Below, piece by piece: positions 17,721 to 27,545 of a DNA stretch of 64,000 nt. Source of the DNA: Novosphingobium ovatum. Its GTDB lineage: Bacteria; Pseudomonadota; Alphaproteobacteria; Sphingomonadales; Sphingomonadaceae. Each line of letters opens with the position of its first letter. The stretch's first letter is position 1. The position numbers were made by a program, and so were the translations under genes. The notes under the pieces were generated by a model. It made no database searches and had not been told where the DNA came from. It worked only from the letters and a program-made list of their open reading frames with translations. The stretch covers positions 496,001 through 560,000 of the forward strand of contig NZ_JAAAPO010000003.1 of NCBI RefSeq assembly GCF_009909235.1. The letters are read 5' to 3'.

Positions 17721-19568
17721 TCAGTCCTTTTTGCGGCTGGCCTTTTTGCGTTCGTTGGGGTCCAGGATCGCCTTGCGGATGCGGATGGACTTGGGGGTGA
17801 CTTCGACCATTTCGTCGTCGTCGATATAGGCGATGGCCTGTTCCAGCGTCATCACCTTGGGCGGGGTCAGGCGGATGGCGTCGTCCTTGCCCGACGAGCG
17901 GAAGTTCGTCAGCTGCTTGGACTTCATCGGGTTGACCTCAAGGTCTTCCGGCTTGGCGTTTTCGCCGATGATCATGCCTTCGTACAGCGCTTCGCCCACG
18001 CCTACGAACAGGATGCCGCGCTCTTCCAGCGGGCCAAGGGCATAGGCCACCGCTTCGCCGGTGCCGTTCGAGATCAGCACGCCGTTCTTGCGGCCTTCGA
18101 TCTTGCCCTTGTGGGGGCCGTATTTGTCAAACAGGCGGTTCATGATGCCGGTGCCGCGCGTGTCGGACAGGAATTCGCCGTGGTAGCCGATCAGCCCGCG
18201 CGAGGGCGCGACAAAGCTGATGCGGGTCTTGCCACCGCCCGAGGGGCGCATGTCGGTCATCTCGCCCTTGCGGTTGGCCATCTTCTCGACGACGGTGCCG
18301 GCAAATTCCTCGTCCACGTCGACCAGAACGGTCTCATAGGGCTCGGTGCGGTTGCCGTCCTCGTCTTCGCCGAACAGCACGCGGGGGCGGCTAATGCCCA
18401 GCTCAAAGCCTTCGCGGCGCATGGTTTCGATCAGCACGCCCAGCTGCAATTCGCCACGGCCCGCCACTTCAAAGCTGTCCTTGTCGGCGCTTTCGGTGAT
18501 CTTGATGGCGACGTTCGATTCCGCTTCGCGCTCCAGACGGTCGCGGATCATGCGGCTGGTGACCTTGCTGCCTTCGCGGCCGGCCATGGGCGAATCGTTC
18601 ACCGCAAAACGCATCGAGAGCGTGGGCGGGTCGATCGGCTGGGCCTTGATCGGCACGGTCACTTCGGGGGCGGCGACCGTGTTGGCCACCGTTGCCACCG
18701 ACAGACCGGCAAGGCTGATGATGTCGCCAGCGCGCGCTTCCTCGACCGGCACGCGGTCAAGGCCACGGAACGCCATCAGCTTGGAGGCGCGGCCGGTTTC
18801 GATCACATTGCCGTCCATGTCCAGCGCGCGGATCGGGTCGTTGACCTTGATGATGCCCGACTGGACGCGGCCGGTCAGCACGCGGCCCAGGAAGTTGTCG
18901 CGGTCCAGCAGCGTCGCCAGGAAGGTGAAGGGCGCGTCCACGTCCAGCGCGGGCGGCGGCACATGGTCGACGATCTTCTGGAACATCGGCTCCAGCGTGC
19001 CTTCGCGGCGGCTGGCATCGTCGCTGGCGTAACCATTACGGCCCGAGGCGAACAGGACCGGGAAGTCGAGCTGCTCATCGTCCGCGTCCAGCGACACGAA
19101 CAGGTCGAACACTTCGTCCAGCACTTCCTGGATGCGCTGATCGGGGCGGTCGACCTTGTTCACCACGACGATCGGGCGCAGGCCCAGCGCCAGCGCCTTG
19201 CCGGTGACGAACTTGGTCTGCGGCATCGCGCCTTCCGAGCTGTCGACCAGCAGGATCACGCCATCGACCATGGAGAGGATGCGCTCCACCTCGCCGCCGA
19301 AGTCGGCGTGGCCGGGGGTGTCGACGATGTTGATGCGCACCGCCTGATCCGAACCCGGCGGCGTCCATTCCACCGAGGTCGGCTTGGCGAGGATGGTGAT
19401 CCCGCGCTCTTTTTCCAGATCGTTGCTGTCCATCGCGCGCTCTTCGACGCGCTGGTTGTCGCGGAACGTGCCGGACTGGCGGAAAAGCTGGTCGACGAGG
19501 GTGGTTTTCCCGTGGTCAACGTGGGCGATGATCGCGATGTTACGCAGCGGCAGGGGCGCGGAGGACAT
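17721..19568 (-). CDS. typA: Ribosome-associated translational GTPase TypA/BipA
   Basis: The 615-residue protein has the EF-Tu-like GTPase domain at the N terminus: G1 AHVDHGKTT (residue ~15), the switch ERGITI, G3 [14 protein letters not shown] and G4 NKVD. Translation-factor beta-barrel and EF-G-like domains follow ([20 protein letters not shown]), and the BipA-specific C-terminal domain contains [19 protein letters not shown] and [14 protein letters not shown]. The length matches the family (about 605-615). BipA aids 50S ribosome assembly and stress or cold adaptation. It is monocistronic, with its own terminator, and divergent from a TonB-dependent receptor across a 290-bp region. The C-terminal tail is Lys-rich. 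Confidence 0.97.
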   Translation of the reverse strand: MSSAPLPLRNIAIIAHVDHGKTTLVDQLFRQSGTFRDNQRVEERAMDSNDLEKERGITILAKPTSVEWTPPGSDQAVRINIVDTPGHADFGGEVERILSMVDGVILLVDSSEGAMPQTKFVTGKALALGLRPIVVVNKVDRPDQRIQEVLDEVFDLFVSLDADDEQLDFPVLFASGRNGYASDDASRREGTLEPMFQKIVDHVPPPALDVDAPFTFLATLLDRDNFLGRVLTGRVQSGIIKVNDPIRALDMDGNVIETGRASKLMAFRGLDRVPVEEARAGDIISLAGLSVATVANTVAAPEVTVPIKAQPIDPPTLSMRFAVNDSPMAGREGSKVTSRMIRDRLEREAESNVAIKITESADKDSFEVAGRGELQLGVLIETMRREGFELGISRPRVLFGEDEDGNRTEPYETVLVDVDEEFAGTVVEKMANRKGEMTDMRPSGGGKTRISFVAPSRGLIGYHGEFLSDTRGTGIMNRLFDKYGPHKGKIEGRKNGVLISNGTGEAVAYALGPLEERGILFVGVGEALYEGMIIGENAKPEDLEVNPMKSKQLTNFRSSGKDDAIRLTPPKVMTLEQAIAYIDDDEMVEVTPKSIRIRKAILDPNERKKASRKKD

Positions 19569-19858
19569 GGTAAACTTCCGGTAAGAGGTTCTGGTCTATG
19601 CGGGCAGGCAGGGATCACCCATAGCTTTTGCACCGCAACATGGAGCCGCCCCTAGACCAGACCGCTGAATTGGGCAAGCGGTGGGCGGCATATGCAAGGC
19701 GCAAATCTGCGGGGGATTGCTGACAATAATGTCACAATTTGAGATTGAGCATGGTCGCTGCACGCCCTAACACATATGAAAATACCGTTTCGTGCGCCCA
19801 ACAGGGGACTTTTGGCCGGGTCTGGGCAGGGGAACGGGACCAAAGGGGGACTATTGGG
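19569..19858. promoter_or_regulatory. Divergent typA / TonB-receptor promoter region
   Basis: Intergenic region of 290 bp with no credible gene. It presumably carries promoters for both flanking genes; no clear operator was identified. Confidence 0.3.
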
Positions 19859-22465
19859 ATGCTGAGGGATACGCTGAAATTGGCAGCTTCGCGCGCCGTG
19901 ATGGTCCGCGCGGTTATGAGTGTTTGCTGTGCTTTGCCAGTGGGTTGGGTCGGGACGGCGCAGGCCGCCGACGCCGCTCCGGCCGCCGCCCCCGTGCCGG
20001 AATCGACCGGCAACGAGATCGTCGTGACCGCAACCAAGCGCGAACAGACGCTGCAACAGGTGCCCGTGGCCGTGTCGGTCACCACCGCGGCCGAGATCGC
20101 CCGCGCCCATGTGCGCGATATTAACGATTTATCGACTCTGGTGCCGTCCCTGCGGGTGTCCGAGCACCAATCGAGCGCCCAGACCGACTTCCTGATTCGC
20201 GGTTTTGGCAATGGCGCGAATAATGCCGGTATCGAACCCAGCGTGGGCGTGTTCATCGACGGCGTGTACCGCTCGCGCAGCGCCGCTCAGATCTCCGACT
20301 TTCCCGACATCCGCCGCGTCGAGGTGTTGCGCGGGCCGCAATCCACCCTGTTTGGCAAGAACGCCAGCGCGGGCGTGATCTCGGTCACCACCGCCGAGCC
20401 GCAGTTCAAGCACGGCGGGTCGTTGGAAGTGTCCTACGGCAATTACAACGCGCTGGTGATCAAGAGCACGATGACCGGGCCGTTGACCGACAATCTGGCC
20501 TTTTCGCTGGCCAGTGGGTACAACCGGCGCGATGGCGTGGTGCATGACGCGGGCAGCGGGCAGGACGTCAACGACCGCAAGCGCGGCTTTATGCGTGGCC
20601 AGTTGCTGTTCGCCCCGGCGGATGGCCCGCGCGTCCGACTGATCGCCGATTACAGCACGATCGATGAGAACTGCTGCGCGGTGGTCAACCTGCTCTCGTC
20701 CAGCACGACATCGGTGATCCGCGCGATCGGCGGCAAGGTGAACCCGACCAGCGATATCTATGGCGATGTCTATACCAATTTCGGCTCGATCAACCGTATC
20801 CGCGATTATGGCGTGTCGGCCCAGATTGACCACACCATCGCCGGGGTCAAGGTGACTTCGATCACCGCGTGGCGCAAGAACACCAATTACAACAATCAGG
20901 ATTCCGACTTTACCAGCGCCGACCTGCTGTCGCGCAACATGGCGGACATCACCGACACCACCTTTACGCAGGAACTGCGCCTGTCGGCCAAGCTGAACGA
21001 TCGGGCCAGCTTGTTGCTGGGAGCCTATTACTTCAACGAGAAGATCAGCCAGACCGGGCAGTTGCTGTATGGCTCGCAGATGCGCACCTATGCCGATCAG
21101 CTGATCCGCGGGGCCAGCAGCAACACGCTGAACGTCGCCCTGCTGGAGGGGACTTTTGGCGCGTTGGAAGGCAATCCGACCAAATACACCAACCGCTTTT
21201 TCGCCAGCGGCACCGGCCTGAACAAGGCCTATGCCATGAAGGACGAGAGCATTTCGGTGTTCGGCCAGATTGATTTCAAGCTGACCGACCGGCTGACCTT
21301 TACCGGCGGGTTGAACTATACAAAGGATTCTAAGCGGTTTTCGACCGGCACGGTGTCGTCGGACGCCTTTTCTGGGATCAACCTGAACGCGGCCGCCTAT
21401 GCGCCGTTGCGTTATCAGTTGCTGTATGGCGGCGCGGTGGCGGCGGGGATGCCCACCACAACGGCCGCGGCCTATGCCAGCGCCAACATGAACAATGCGG
21501 CGGTCAACCCGCTGGCGGCGCTGCGCGCGTTGCAGTTCATGCCGCCCTTCCTGAACGTGCCCAATGCGGTGGAATCGGGCCGGGTCAGCGATGACAACCT
21601 CTCGTTCACGGCGCGTCTGGCCTATACCGTCTCGCCGCAGCTGAACATGTATGCCAGCATCGCGACCGGGTTCAAGGCGGCCTCGATCAACCTGTCGCGC
21701 GACAGCCGCCCGGCCTTGTCGGATTCGGCGGCGATTGCGGCGGGCGGTCTGGCGACGACCAACCTGCGCTATGTCGCTGGTGGTGGCCGCTATGCCCAGC
21801 CGGAAAAGTCGACCGTGTATGAGCTGGGGCTGAAGGGCAACTGGGGTCTGGCCTCGGTCAACATTGCGGCCTTTTATCAGCAGATCAAGGGCTTCCAGTC
21901 GAACATCTTTACTGGCACCGGCTTTGACCTGCTGAACGCGGACAAGGAATCGGTCTATGGTTTCGAGTTCGAGGGTCAGGTGCGTCCCACGCGCGAACTG
22001 ACGCTGTCGCAATCGCTCACCTATCTGGTGCCCAAGTATGACAGCTTCACCAACTCGTCCTTTGGCAATGTGTCGGGGATGACGCCGGCGGGGATTGCGC
22101 CGCTCTCGATGACGCTGGCGGCGACCTGGGACCATGTGCTGCCCAATGGCCACCATGTGATCTTGCGCGGGGATTGGCATTATGAATCGCCGGTGCAAAT
22201 TCAGGATGGCCTGCCCGGCTTTCTGTCGGCGGGCGTGTCGGCGGCGCTGAATGCCGCGCGGCCCTATCGCCGTACCGTCAGCCAGATCGACGCCTCGCTG
22301 TCGTGGAAGCTGAACAATGGGCTGGAATTTGCCGTGTGGGGCCGCAACCTGACGAATGACCGCTATATCTCGGTGGTGTTTGACAGCCCGGCACAGCAGG
22401 GGTCGATTTCGGGCTATGTCAACACGCCGCGCACCTATGGCGTGTCGGCCCTGTGGAAGTATTGA
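19859..22465 (+). CDS. TonB-dependent outer membrane receptor
   Basis: The 868-residue protein has a long signal sequence (cleavage near GTAQAADA), a TonB-box-like EIVVTATKREQTLQQVPVAVSV, and a plug with FLIRGFGNGANNAGIEPSVGVFIDGVYRSR and VEVLRGPQSTLFGKNASAGVI. A large beta-barrel ends in PRTYGVSALWKY. The ATKREQ(S/T)LQ(D/Q)VP pattern is typical of the sphingomonad receptor subfamily often linked to complex organic substrates. The start at 19859 follows a G-rich stretch and gives a proper signal peptide; an upstream in-frame ATG at 19739 would add 40 non-hydrophobic residues. The ligand is unknown. No metabolic genes are adjacent. Confidence 0.92.
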   Translation: MLRDTLKLAASRAVMVRAVMSVCCALPVGWVGTAQAADAAPAAAPVPESTGNEIVVTATKREQTLQQVPVAVSVTTAAEIARAHVRDINDLSTLVPSLRVSEHQSSAQTDFLIRGFGNGANNAGIEPSVGVFIDGVYRSRSAAQISDFPDIRRVEVLRGPQSTLFGKNASAGVISVTTAEPQFKHGGSLEVSYGNYNALVIKSTMTGPLTDNLAFSLASGYNRRDGVVHDAGSGQDVNDRKRGFMRGQLLFAPADGPRVRLIADYSTIDENCCAVVNLLSSSTTSVIRAIGGKVNPTSDIYGDVYTNFGSINRIRDYGVSAQIDHTIAGVKVTSITAWRKNTNYNNQDSDFTSADLLSRNMADITDTTFTQELRLSAKLNDRASLLLGAYYFNEKISQTGQLLYGSQMRTYADQLIRGASSNTLNVALLEGTFGALEGNPTKYTNRFFASGTGLNKAYAMKDESISVFGQIDFKLTDRLTFTGGLNYTKDSKRFSTGTVSSDAFSGINLNAAAYAPLRYQLLYGGAVAAGMPTTTAAAYASANMNNAAVNPLAALRALQFMPPFLNVPNAVESGRVSDDNLSFTARLAYTVSPQLNMYASIATGFKAASINLSRDSRPALSDSAAIAAGGLATTNLRYVAGGGRYAQPEKSTVYELGLKGNWGLASVNIAAFYQQIKGFQSNIFTGTGFDLLNADKESVYGFEFEGQVRPTRELTLSQSLTYLVPKYDSFTNSSFGNVSGMTPAGIAPLSMTLAATWDHVLPNGHHVILRGDWHYESPVQIQDGLPGFLSAGVSAALNAARPYRRTVSQIDASLSWKLNNGLEFAVWGRNLTNDRYISVVFDSPAQQGSISGYVNTPRTYGVSALWKY

Positions 22466-22501
22466 GCGGGCCAGATCGCGCGATCATCGGTTGAATACGA
22501 A

Positions 22502-22527
22502 GGGGGCGGGTCAAACCGCCCCCTTTT
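22502..22527 (+). terminator. Terminator after the second TonB receptor
   Basis: GGGGGCGG-gtcaaa-CCGCCCCC followed by TTTTT, 37 bp after the stop codon. Confidence 0.85.
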
Positions 22528-22656
22528 TCGTGCCCGCCGATTTGCCGATGTGGCAGAAATATTTGCCTTGTTCGGGCAAACGTGGTGTCCTGTGGCGATG
22601 GGCCGGGACGGGCGCGGGACGGCGCCCGGGCCATGTGCGTACAAGGGGGAATGTCC

Positions 22657-23079
22657 ATGGAATTCATGTTGATGCCATACCGGCGCTATGCCGATTTTTC
22701 GGGCCGTTCGCGCCGCAAGGAATATTGGATGTTCGCGCTGTTTCAGGCGCTGGTGGCGGTGGTGATCATGGTGCTGATGGCCACGCAATTCCCTTGGAGC
22801 AATCCCGACAGCTTTGGCATTGACGGGCCCAGCCCGCTGATGATCCTGTTTGGCGGCTTGCTGGTGGTGTTCTGGCTGGGCTCGCTGGTGCCCAACATTG
22901 CCGTCACCGTCCGCCGCTTTCACGATCAGGACAAGAGCGGGTGGATGTATCTGTTGAACTTTGTCCCCTATGTCGGTGGTTTGGTGGTGTTTGTGTTCAT
23001 GTGCCTGTCTGGCACGCGCGGGCCGAACCAGTATGGCGACGATCCGCTGGACGGCAATATGGCCGACGTTTTCGCCTGA
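22657..23079 (+). CDS. DUF805 small integral membrane protein
   Basis: The 140-residue protein matches the DUF805 family: an N-terminal YRRYADFSGRSRRKEYWMF motif, three to four hydrophobic helices, VTVRRFHDQDKSGW between helices, and a short polar tail with GTRGPNQYGDDP. The molecular role of the family is not established. AGGGGG lies seven bases before the ATG at 22657, so that start is preferred over the in-frame ATG at 22651. The gene stands alone between two terminators. Confidence 0.85.
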   Translation: MEFMLMPYRRYADFSGRSRRKEYWMFALFQALVAVVIMVLMATQFPWSNPDSFGIDGPSPLMILFGGLLVVFWLGSLVPNIAVTVRRFHDQDKSGWMYLLNFVPYVGGLVVFVFMCLSGTRGPNQYGDDPLDGNMADVFA

Positions 23080-23103
23080 TCGCCGGCGGCGTGCAGGATG
23101 AAA

Positions 23104-23127
23104 GGGGCGGGCGCTGACCCGCCCCTT
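23104..23127. terminator. Terminator between DUF805 gene and ABC permease gene
   Basis: GGGGCGGG-cgctga-CCCGCCCC followed by TTTTG on the plus strand and preceded by an A-run, so it can serve both convergent genes. Confidence 0.75.
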
Positions 23128-23146
23128 TTGCTTTACAATTCACGCC

Positions 23147-25711
23147 TTACAACTCACGCAGGGCGGCGGCGGGGCGGGTGCGCAACAGCGGCAATGACGC
23201 CCCCAGCGCAAAGCCCAGCACCAGCGCCAATCCAGCGCCCAGCACGCCCATGACGCGGCCCCATGCGGGCATGAAGTCAAAGCTGAACAGTTGCACCACG
23301 ATCAGCCAGCCAAGGCCGCTGCCCACGCCCAGCGCCACCAGCGCCAGCACCAGCGCCAGCGCGCCATATTCGCCCAGCATCAGCCCCAGCAATTGCCCCC
23401 GGCTGGCGCCCAGCACGCGCAGGATGGTGTTGTCATACAACCGCGCCGCCCGCGCCGCCGCAATCGCCCCCAGTAACACCGCGATCCCCGCCAGCACCGC
23501 GATGCCTGCCGCGGCCAGAATGGCATCGCTCAATTGCGTCAACAGCCCCCGCGCATCGCGCAGCAGTGGCCCCACCTCGACCACGCTGCTGGTGGGGAAT
23601 TGGCGAGTCAGCGCGCGCAACAGGCCGGGCGCGGGGGCGGCGGCACAGCCATCCCCGGCACAGCCCGCCACGCGCGGCAGGCTGATCGTGGCGGCATATT
23701 TGAACGGCGCATCGGCCAGCGCATTGGGCGAAAACACCAGCACATAGTTGAAGCCAAAACTCTGCCAGTCGATCCGCCGCAGATTGGCGATACGGGCGGT
23801 GCGCTCGGCGCCCAGCAGGCCGATGGTGATGGTGTCGCCCACCTTCATGCCGGTCGCTTCGGCCAGTTTGGCGTCGACCGACACCAGCGGTTCGCCGCTA
23901 TAGCCGCGCGGCCACCACGCGCCCTGCGTCACCACATTGCCCTCGGGCAGGGTGTCGGCAAAGGTCAGGCCGCGCTCGCCCCGCAATTGCCATGCGTCCT
24001 GTGGAATGTCGGCCATGTCGGCCACCCGCGTCTGCCGCCCCGCCGGACCATAGGCCAGAATGGCCCCGCGCAGGGTTGGCACCATCGATACGCTGGCCCC
24101 CGGCGCCTGAGCCGCCACGGCGGCGCGAAACGCGCTTTGCGCGCCCGGTTGCAGGTCGATGGCGAAATAGTCGGGCGCTTTTTGCGGCACGCGGGCGGCG
24201 ATATTGCCGTCCAGTGATGTCTGCACCACCGCCAGCACGACAAAGGCCGACAGGCCAAAGCCCAGCGCCGTCACCAGCCGCCCGGTCTGTGCGCCGGGGC
24301 GATAGAGATTGGCCAGCGCCATGCGCGCCAGCGGATGGGCCGGGCGCGGCAGACGCTGCGCCACCACGCGGATGCCCACGCCCAGCAGCGCCAACAGCCC
24401 CAGCAAGCCCGCCGCGCCGCCCAGAAACACCGCCGTCACCAGCGGCTGACTGGCGCCCGCAAAGGCCAGCGCGACAATGCCGCCCACGCCCAGCGCCACC
24501 GGCCACGCCGCCGTGCGCAAGCCTCCGGCCAGCGGCGCGACCTTTGCCCGGAACAGCGCCATCGCGGGGAAATCACGCGCCGCGGCCAGTGGCGGCGCGG
24601 CAAAGACCAGCGCCACCAGCAGGCCCCAAGCCGCCGCCCGCGCCAGCGCCCAGCCGTCCAGCATCAGCCCCGGGTCCATGGGTAACGCTCCCGCCATCAT
24701 CCCGCCCGCCAGCGCGCGCAGCAACAGCGGCAACGCCGCCACGCCCGCCAACAGCCCCGCCAGACTGCCCACCAGCGCCGCCGCGCCGATTTGCAGGACA
24801 TAGATGCGGGCGATGTCGGCGCTGGTCGCGCCCATGACCTTTAACGTGGCGATGGCCCCGCGCCGCGCCTCCAGATAGCTGGCCGTGCCGCCGCCGATGC
24901 CCAATCCGGCGATCATCAGCGCCGACAGGCCCACCAAAATCAGGAAATCGCCCATGCGCGCGACAAAAGTCTCGGCCCCCGGCGCGGCTTTGTCGCGGGT
25001 GCGGATGTCAAACCCGCCATCGGGGAACGCCTTGGTCAAGGCGTCCGCCGTGGCGGTGGCGTCGCAGGTGGCGGCGCAGGCGATGCGCACCCGGCTGCGA
25101 TACATCGATCCCAGCGACAACAGCCCCGCCTGATCCGGAAAGGCCGCATCGACAATCACCGTCGGGCCCAGCGCAAAGCCTTCGCCCAGGCCATCGGGTT
25201 CGGCGCTGATGATGCCGCCCACGCGCAACGGGCGGCCCGCGATGGCGAATGTATCGCCCGTCTTCAGCCCCAACCGCGCGGCGGCCCCACTGGCGATCCA
25301 CGCGCTGCCGGGGGCGGGGGCGCCCACGCTGCGCCCATCGGCCAAAGTCAGCCGCCCGACCAGCGGCCAATGCCCATCCACTGCCTTTAACTGCACCGGG
25401 GCCGATGTGTCGCCGTGGCTGGCCATGGCCTGCAACCGCCGCCCGTCCGACACCGTGCCGATCCGGGCAAAGGCGGCCTGTTCAGCGGCGGTGAAGGGGC
25501 GTTGCCACACCGTCACCTGCACGTCTCCGCCCAGAATGGCGCGCCCGCGCGATGACAGCCCGTCACGGATCGCCCCCGTCAGCGTGCCGATCGCGGCCAG
25601 CGCACCCACGCCCAGAAACAGGCACACCAGCAACAGCCGCAAGCCCCGGAACCGCGCCGACAGGTCTCGCCGGGCGATGCGCCATGCCGCGCCCCATGAC
25701 AGGGCGCTCAT
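23147..25711 (-). CDS. ABC transporter permease of the FtsX/YbbP family
   Basis: The 854-residue inner membrane protein has a cytoplasmic start MSALSWGAAWRIARRDL, a first membrane helix, a periplasmic domain, and clusters of helices forming two FtsX-like units (helices around residues 245-400 and 730-845), as in YbbP/LolC-type permeases. Its ATG overlaps the stop of the upstream ATPase gene (ATGA), indicating translational coupling. YbbA-YbbP complexes next to a TesA-type esterase are a conserved arrangement, and the TesA-like gene is here divergent. The substrate is unknown; a role in exporting hydrophobic compounds or lipids is often proposed. Confidence 0.88.
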   Translation of the reverse strand: MSALSWGAAWRIARRDLSARFRGLRLLLVCLFLGVGALAAIGTLTGAIRDGLSSRGRAILGGDVQVTVWQRPFTAAEQAAFARIGTVSDGRRLQAMASHGDTSAPVQLKAVDGHWPLVGRLTLADGRSVGAPAPGSAWIASGAAARLGLKTGDTFAIAGRPLRVGGIISAEPDGLGEGFALGPTVIVDAAFPDQAGLLSLGSMYRSRVRIACAATCDATATADALTKAFPDGGFDIRTRDKAAPGAETFVARMGDFLILVGLSALMIAGLGIGGGTASYLEARRGAIATLKVMGATSADIARIYVLQIGAAALVGSLAGLLAGVAALPLLLRALAGGMMAGALPMDPGLMLDGWALARAAAWGLLVALVFAAPPLAAARDFPAMALFRAKVAPLAGGLRTAAWPVALGVGGIVALAFAGASQPLVTAVFLGGAAGLLGLLALLGVGIRVVAQRLPRPAHPLARMALANLYRPGAQTGRLVTALGFGLSAFVVLAVVQTSLDGNIAARVPQKAPDYFAIDLQPGAQSAFRAAVAAQAPGASVSMVPTLRGAILAYGPAGRQTRVADMADIPQDAWQLRGERGLTFADTLPEGNVVTQGAWWPRGYSGEPLVSVDAKLAEATGMKVGDTITIGLLGAERTARIANLRRIDWQSFGFNYVLVFSPNALADAPFKYAATISLPRVAGCAGDGCAAAPAPGLLRALTRQFPTSSVVEVGPLLRDARGLLTQLSDAILAAAGIAVLAGIAVLLGAIAAARAARLYDNTILRVLGASRGQLLGLMLGEYGALALVLALVALGVGSGLGWLIVVQLFSFDFMPAWGRVMGVLGAGLALVLGFALGASLPLLRTRPAAALREL

Positions 25712-26463
25712 GCCGCGTTGCCCGTCAGTGTGTCGCTGGCGTCTGTCAGGGTGTCGCTGGCGATGCGGCCATCGGCGATGCGGATGATGCGCTGGGCGCG
25801 TTGGGCCAGCGCTTCGTCATGGGTGATCAGGATCAGCGTGGCCCCGGTTTCGGCCCGCCGCGCCAACAGCAATTCGATCACCGCCTGCCCGGTCGCCGCG
25901 TCCAGATTGCCGGTCGGTTCATCGCCAAACAACAGCGTTGGGCGCGGGGCCAGCGCGCGGGCGATCGCCACGCGCTGTTGCTCGCCCCCCGACATTTGCG
26001 TGGGATAATGGCGCAACCGGTGGCCCAGACCCACCGCTTCCAGTTCGGCACGGGCGCGGGCGGCGGCATCGGGGATGCCCGCCAGTTCCATGGCCGTCAT
26101 CACATTTTCCAGCGCGGTCATCGTGGGCAGCAGGTGAAACGCCTGTAACACCACGCCAATCCGCCCCCGCCGGGCGCGGGCCAGTGCGTCTTCGGACAGG
26201 GCGGAAAAATCCGCGCCCGCCACCATCAGGCTGCCGCCGCTGGCGCGTTCCAGCCCGGTCAGTACCGACATCAGGCTGCTTTTGCCCGAACCAGATGGCC
26301 CCAGCAGCGCCACCGTCTGCCCTGTTGGCACGTCCAGATCCACGCCCCGCAGGATCGGCGTGGCGCCCTCGCCACTGCCCAGCGTCAGGGTCAGCCCCCG
26401 CGCGTGGATGGCCAGATCGGCGGAGGTGGGGGCAGGCGCGCTCTTGTGCTGGGGCTGTGTCAT
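25708..26463 (-). CDS. ABC transporter ATP-binding protein (YbbA/LolD-like)
   Basis: The 251-residue cytoplasmic ATPase has Walker A GPSGSGKSSL (residue ~65), signature MSGGEQQRVAIARALA, Walker B TLLFGDEPTGNLD and the H-loop ITHDEALA. This is the MacB/LolD-type subfamily that pairs with FtsX-like permeases, consistent with the four-base overlap with the following permease gene. The ATG at 26463 is the first methionine that keeps the normal domain start (residues before Walker A about 60, including a short polar tail). Divergent from the esterase gene by about 110 bp. Confidence 0.9.
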   Translation of the reverse strand: MTQPQHKSAPAPTSADLAIHARGLTLTLGSGEGATPILRGVDLDVPTGQTVALLGPSGSGKSSLMSVLTGLERASGGSLMVAGADFSALSEDALARARRGRIGVVLQAFHLLPTMTALENVMTAMELAGIPDAAARARAELEAVGLGHRLRHYPTQMSGGEQQRVAIARALAPRPTLLFGDEPTGNLDAATGQAVIELLLARRAETGATLILITHDEALAQRAQRIIRIADGRIASDTLTDASDTLTGNAA

Positions 26464-26574
26464 GCCGATATGTATGGGCAGCGCGCCCCGCCGCCGCAAG
26501 GGCGGCCAAGGGGCAGCGACATTTTGTGACAGGTCGCGCCGGACATCCGGCGTGGCGCAACAGGATAGGCAGGC

Positions 26575-27312
26575 ATGTTCGGGCAACGGTTGACGCGCGG
26601 CGGGATGGTGATGGTGGCATCGGCGCTGTTGCTGGCGGGATGTGGCAAACAGGCGTCCGCGCCCGAACAGGGTGGCGGCATGGGTGGTGGGGCCCCGCAG
26701 GCGGCGGTCAGTGACGCGCCTTTGCCGCCCGAAGTGCCCGCGCCCCAAGGGCCCGAACGCCGCATTCTGGCGCTGGGTGACAGTCTGTTTGCCGGATATG
26801 GGCTGCGGCCCCAGCAATCCTATCCGGCGCGGATGCAGGCGGCGCTGCGGCTGGCGGGGGTGAATGCCACGGTGATCAACGCGGGCGTGTCCGGCGACAC
26901 GACCGAGGATGGCCGCGCCCGGCTGGACTTTGCGCTGAAGGGCGCGGGGCGCGTCGATCTGGTGCTGATGTCGCTGGGCGGCAATGACATGTTGCGCGGA
27001 TTGCCGCCGGAAAAGACCGACGAAAATGTGACTGCCATGCTGGCCGCGTTCAAGGCGCGCGGGATTCCGGTGGTGGTGATGGGAATGTTGGCCGCGCCCA
27101 ATATGGGGCCGGACTATGCGGGCAAATTCAATCCTGTGTTTGCCCGTGCGGCGCGGCGCCATGGGGCGGTGCTGGTGCCGTTTTTCCTGCAACCGATCTA
27201 TGACAAACCCGCGCTGCAACTGCCCGATCACATCCACCCCACCGCGCAGGGGGTCGAGGCGATGGTGGCGGCCACTTTGCCACAGGTGCGCGCGGCGCTG
27301 CCCAAGGGGTGA
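26575..27312 (+). CDS. SGNH/GDSL hydrolase, TesA-like arylesterase (lipoprotein)
   Basis: The 245-residue protein has a lipoprotein signal with lipobox LLAGC at residues ~20-24 and a Gly/Pro-rich linker. The SGNH catalytic blocks follow: block I LALGDSLFAGYGL with the nucleophile Ser, block II INAGVSGDTTEDG, block III SLGGNDMLRG, and block V DHIHPTAQG with the catalytic Asp/His. TesA-type enzymes hydrolyse acyl esters and thioesters in the periplasm. It is divergent from the YbbA/YbbP-like ABC pair, the usual genomic association for this esterase. The lipid-anchored form is a variation on the usual soluble periplasmic enzyme. Confidence 0.9.
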   Translation: MFGQRLTRGGMVMVASALLLAGCGKQASAPEQGGGMGGGAPQAAVSDAPLPPEVPAPQGPERRILALGDSLFAGYGLRPQQSYPARMQAALRLAGVNATVINAGVSGDTTEDGRARLDFALKGAGRVDLVLMSLGGNDMLRGLPPEKTDENVTAMLAAFKARGIPVVVMGMLAAPNMGPDYAGKFNPVFARAARRHGAVLVPFFLQPIYDKPALQLPDHIHPTAQGVEAMVAATLPQVRAALPKG

Positions 27313-27545
27313 GTTTGATCAGAATCTGGGGGCTTGTACGTAAAACACCTCCACAGCGGTGGCGTCGGCCGGGATAGGCCGCCAAACGGAGGCATCGGGG
27401 GCTGGGGCCGGGCGGGCGGCGGGATTAGTGTCTGGCCGGGCCGTGCCGATGGGCGGCGCGGACGGCAGGAATGGCCGGGGATGTGGGGCCGCCAATCGGC
27501 GGGCCGCGCGCGGGGCCGATGCCGTGGCATTGGGTGATCCGCCGT

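Noticed and set aside
20129..22198. 689-codon minus-strand frame opposite the second TonB receptor
   Set aside because: Same reason: no recognisable protein pattern, fully inside a well-supported gene.
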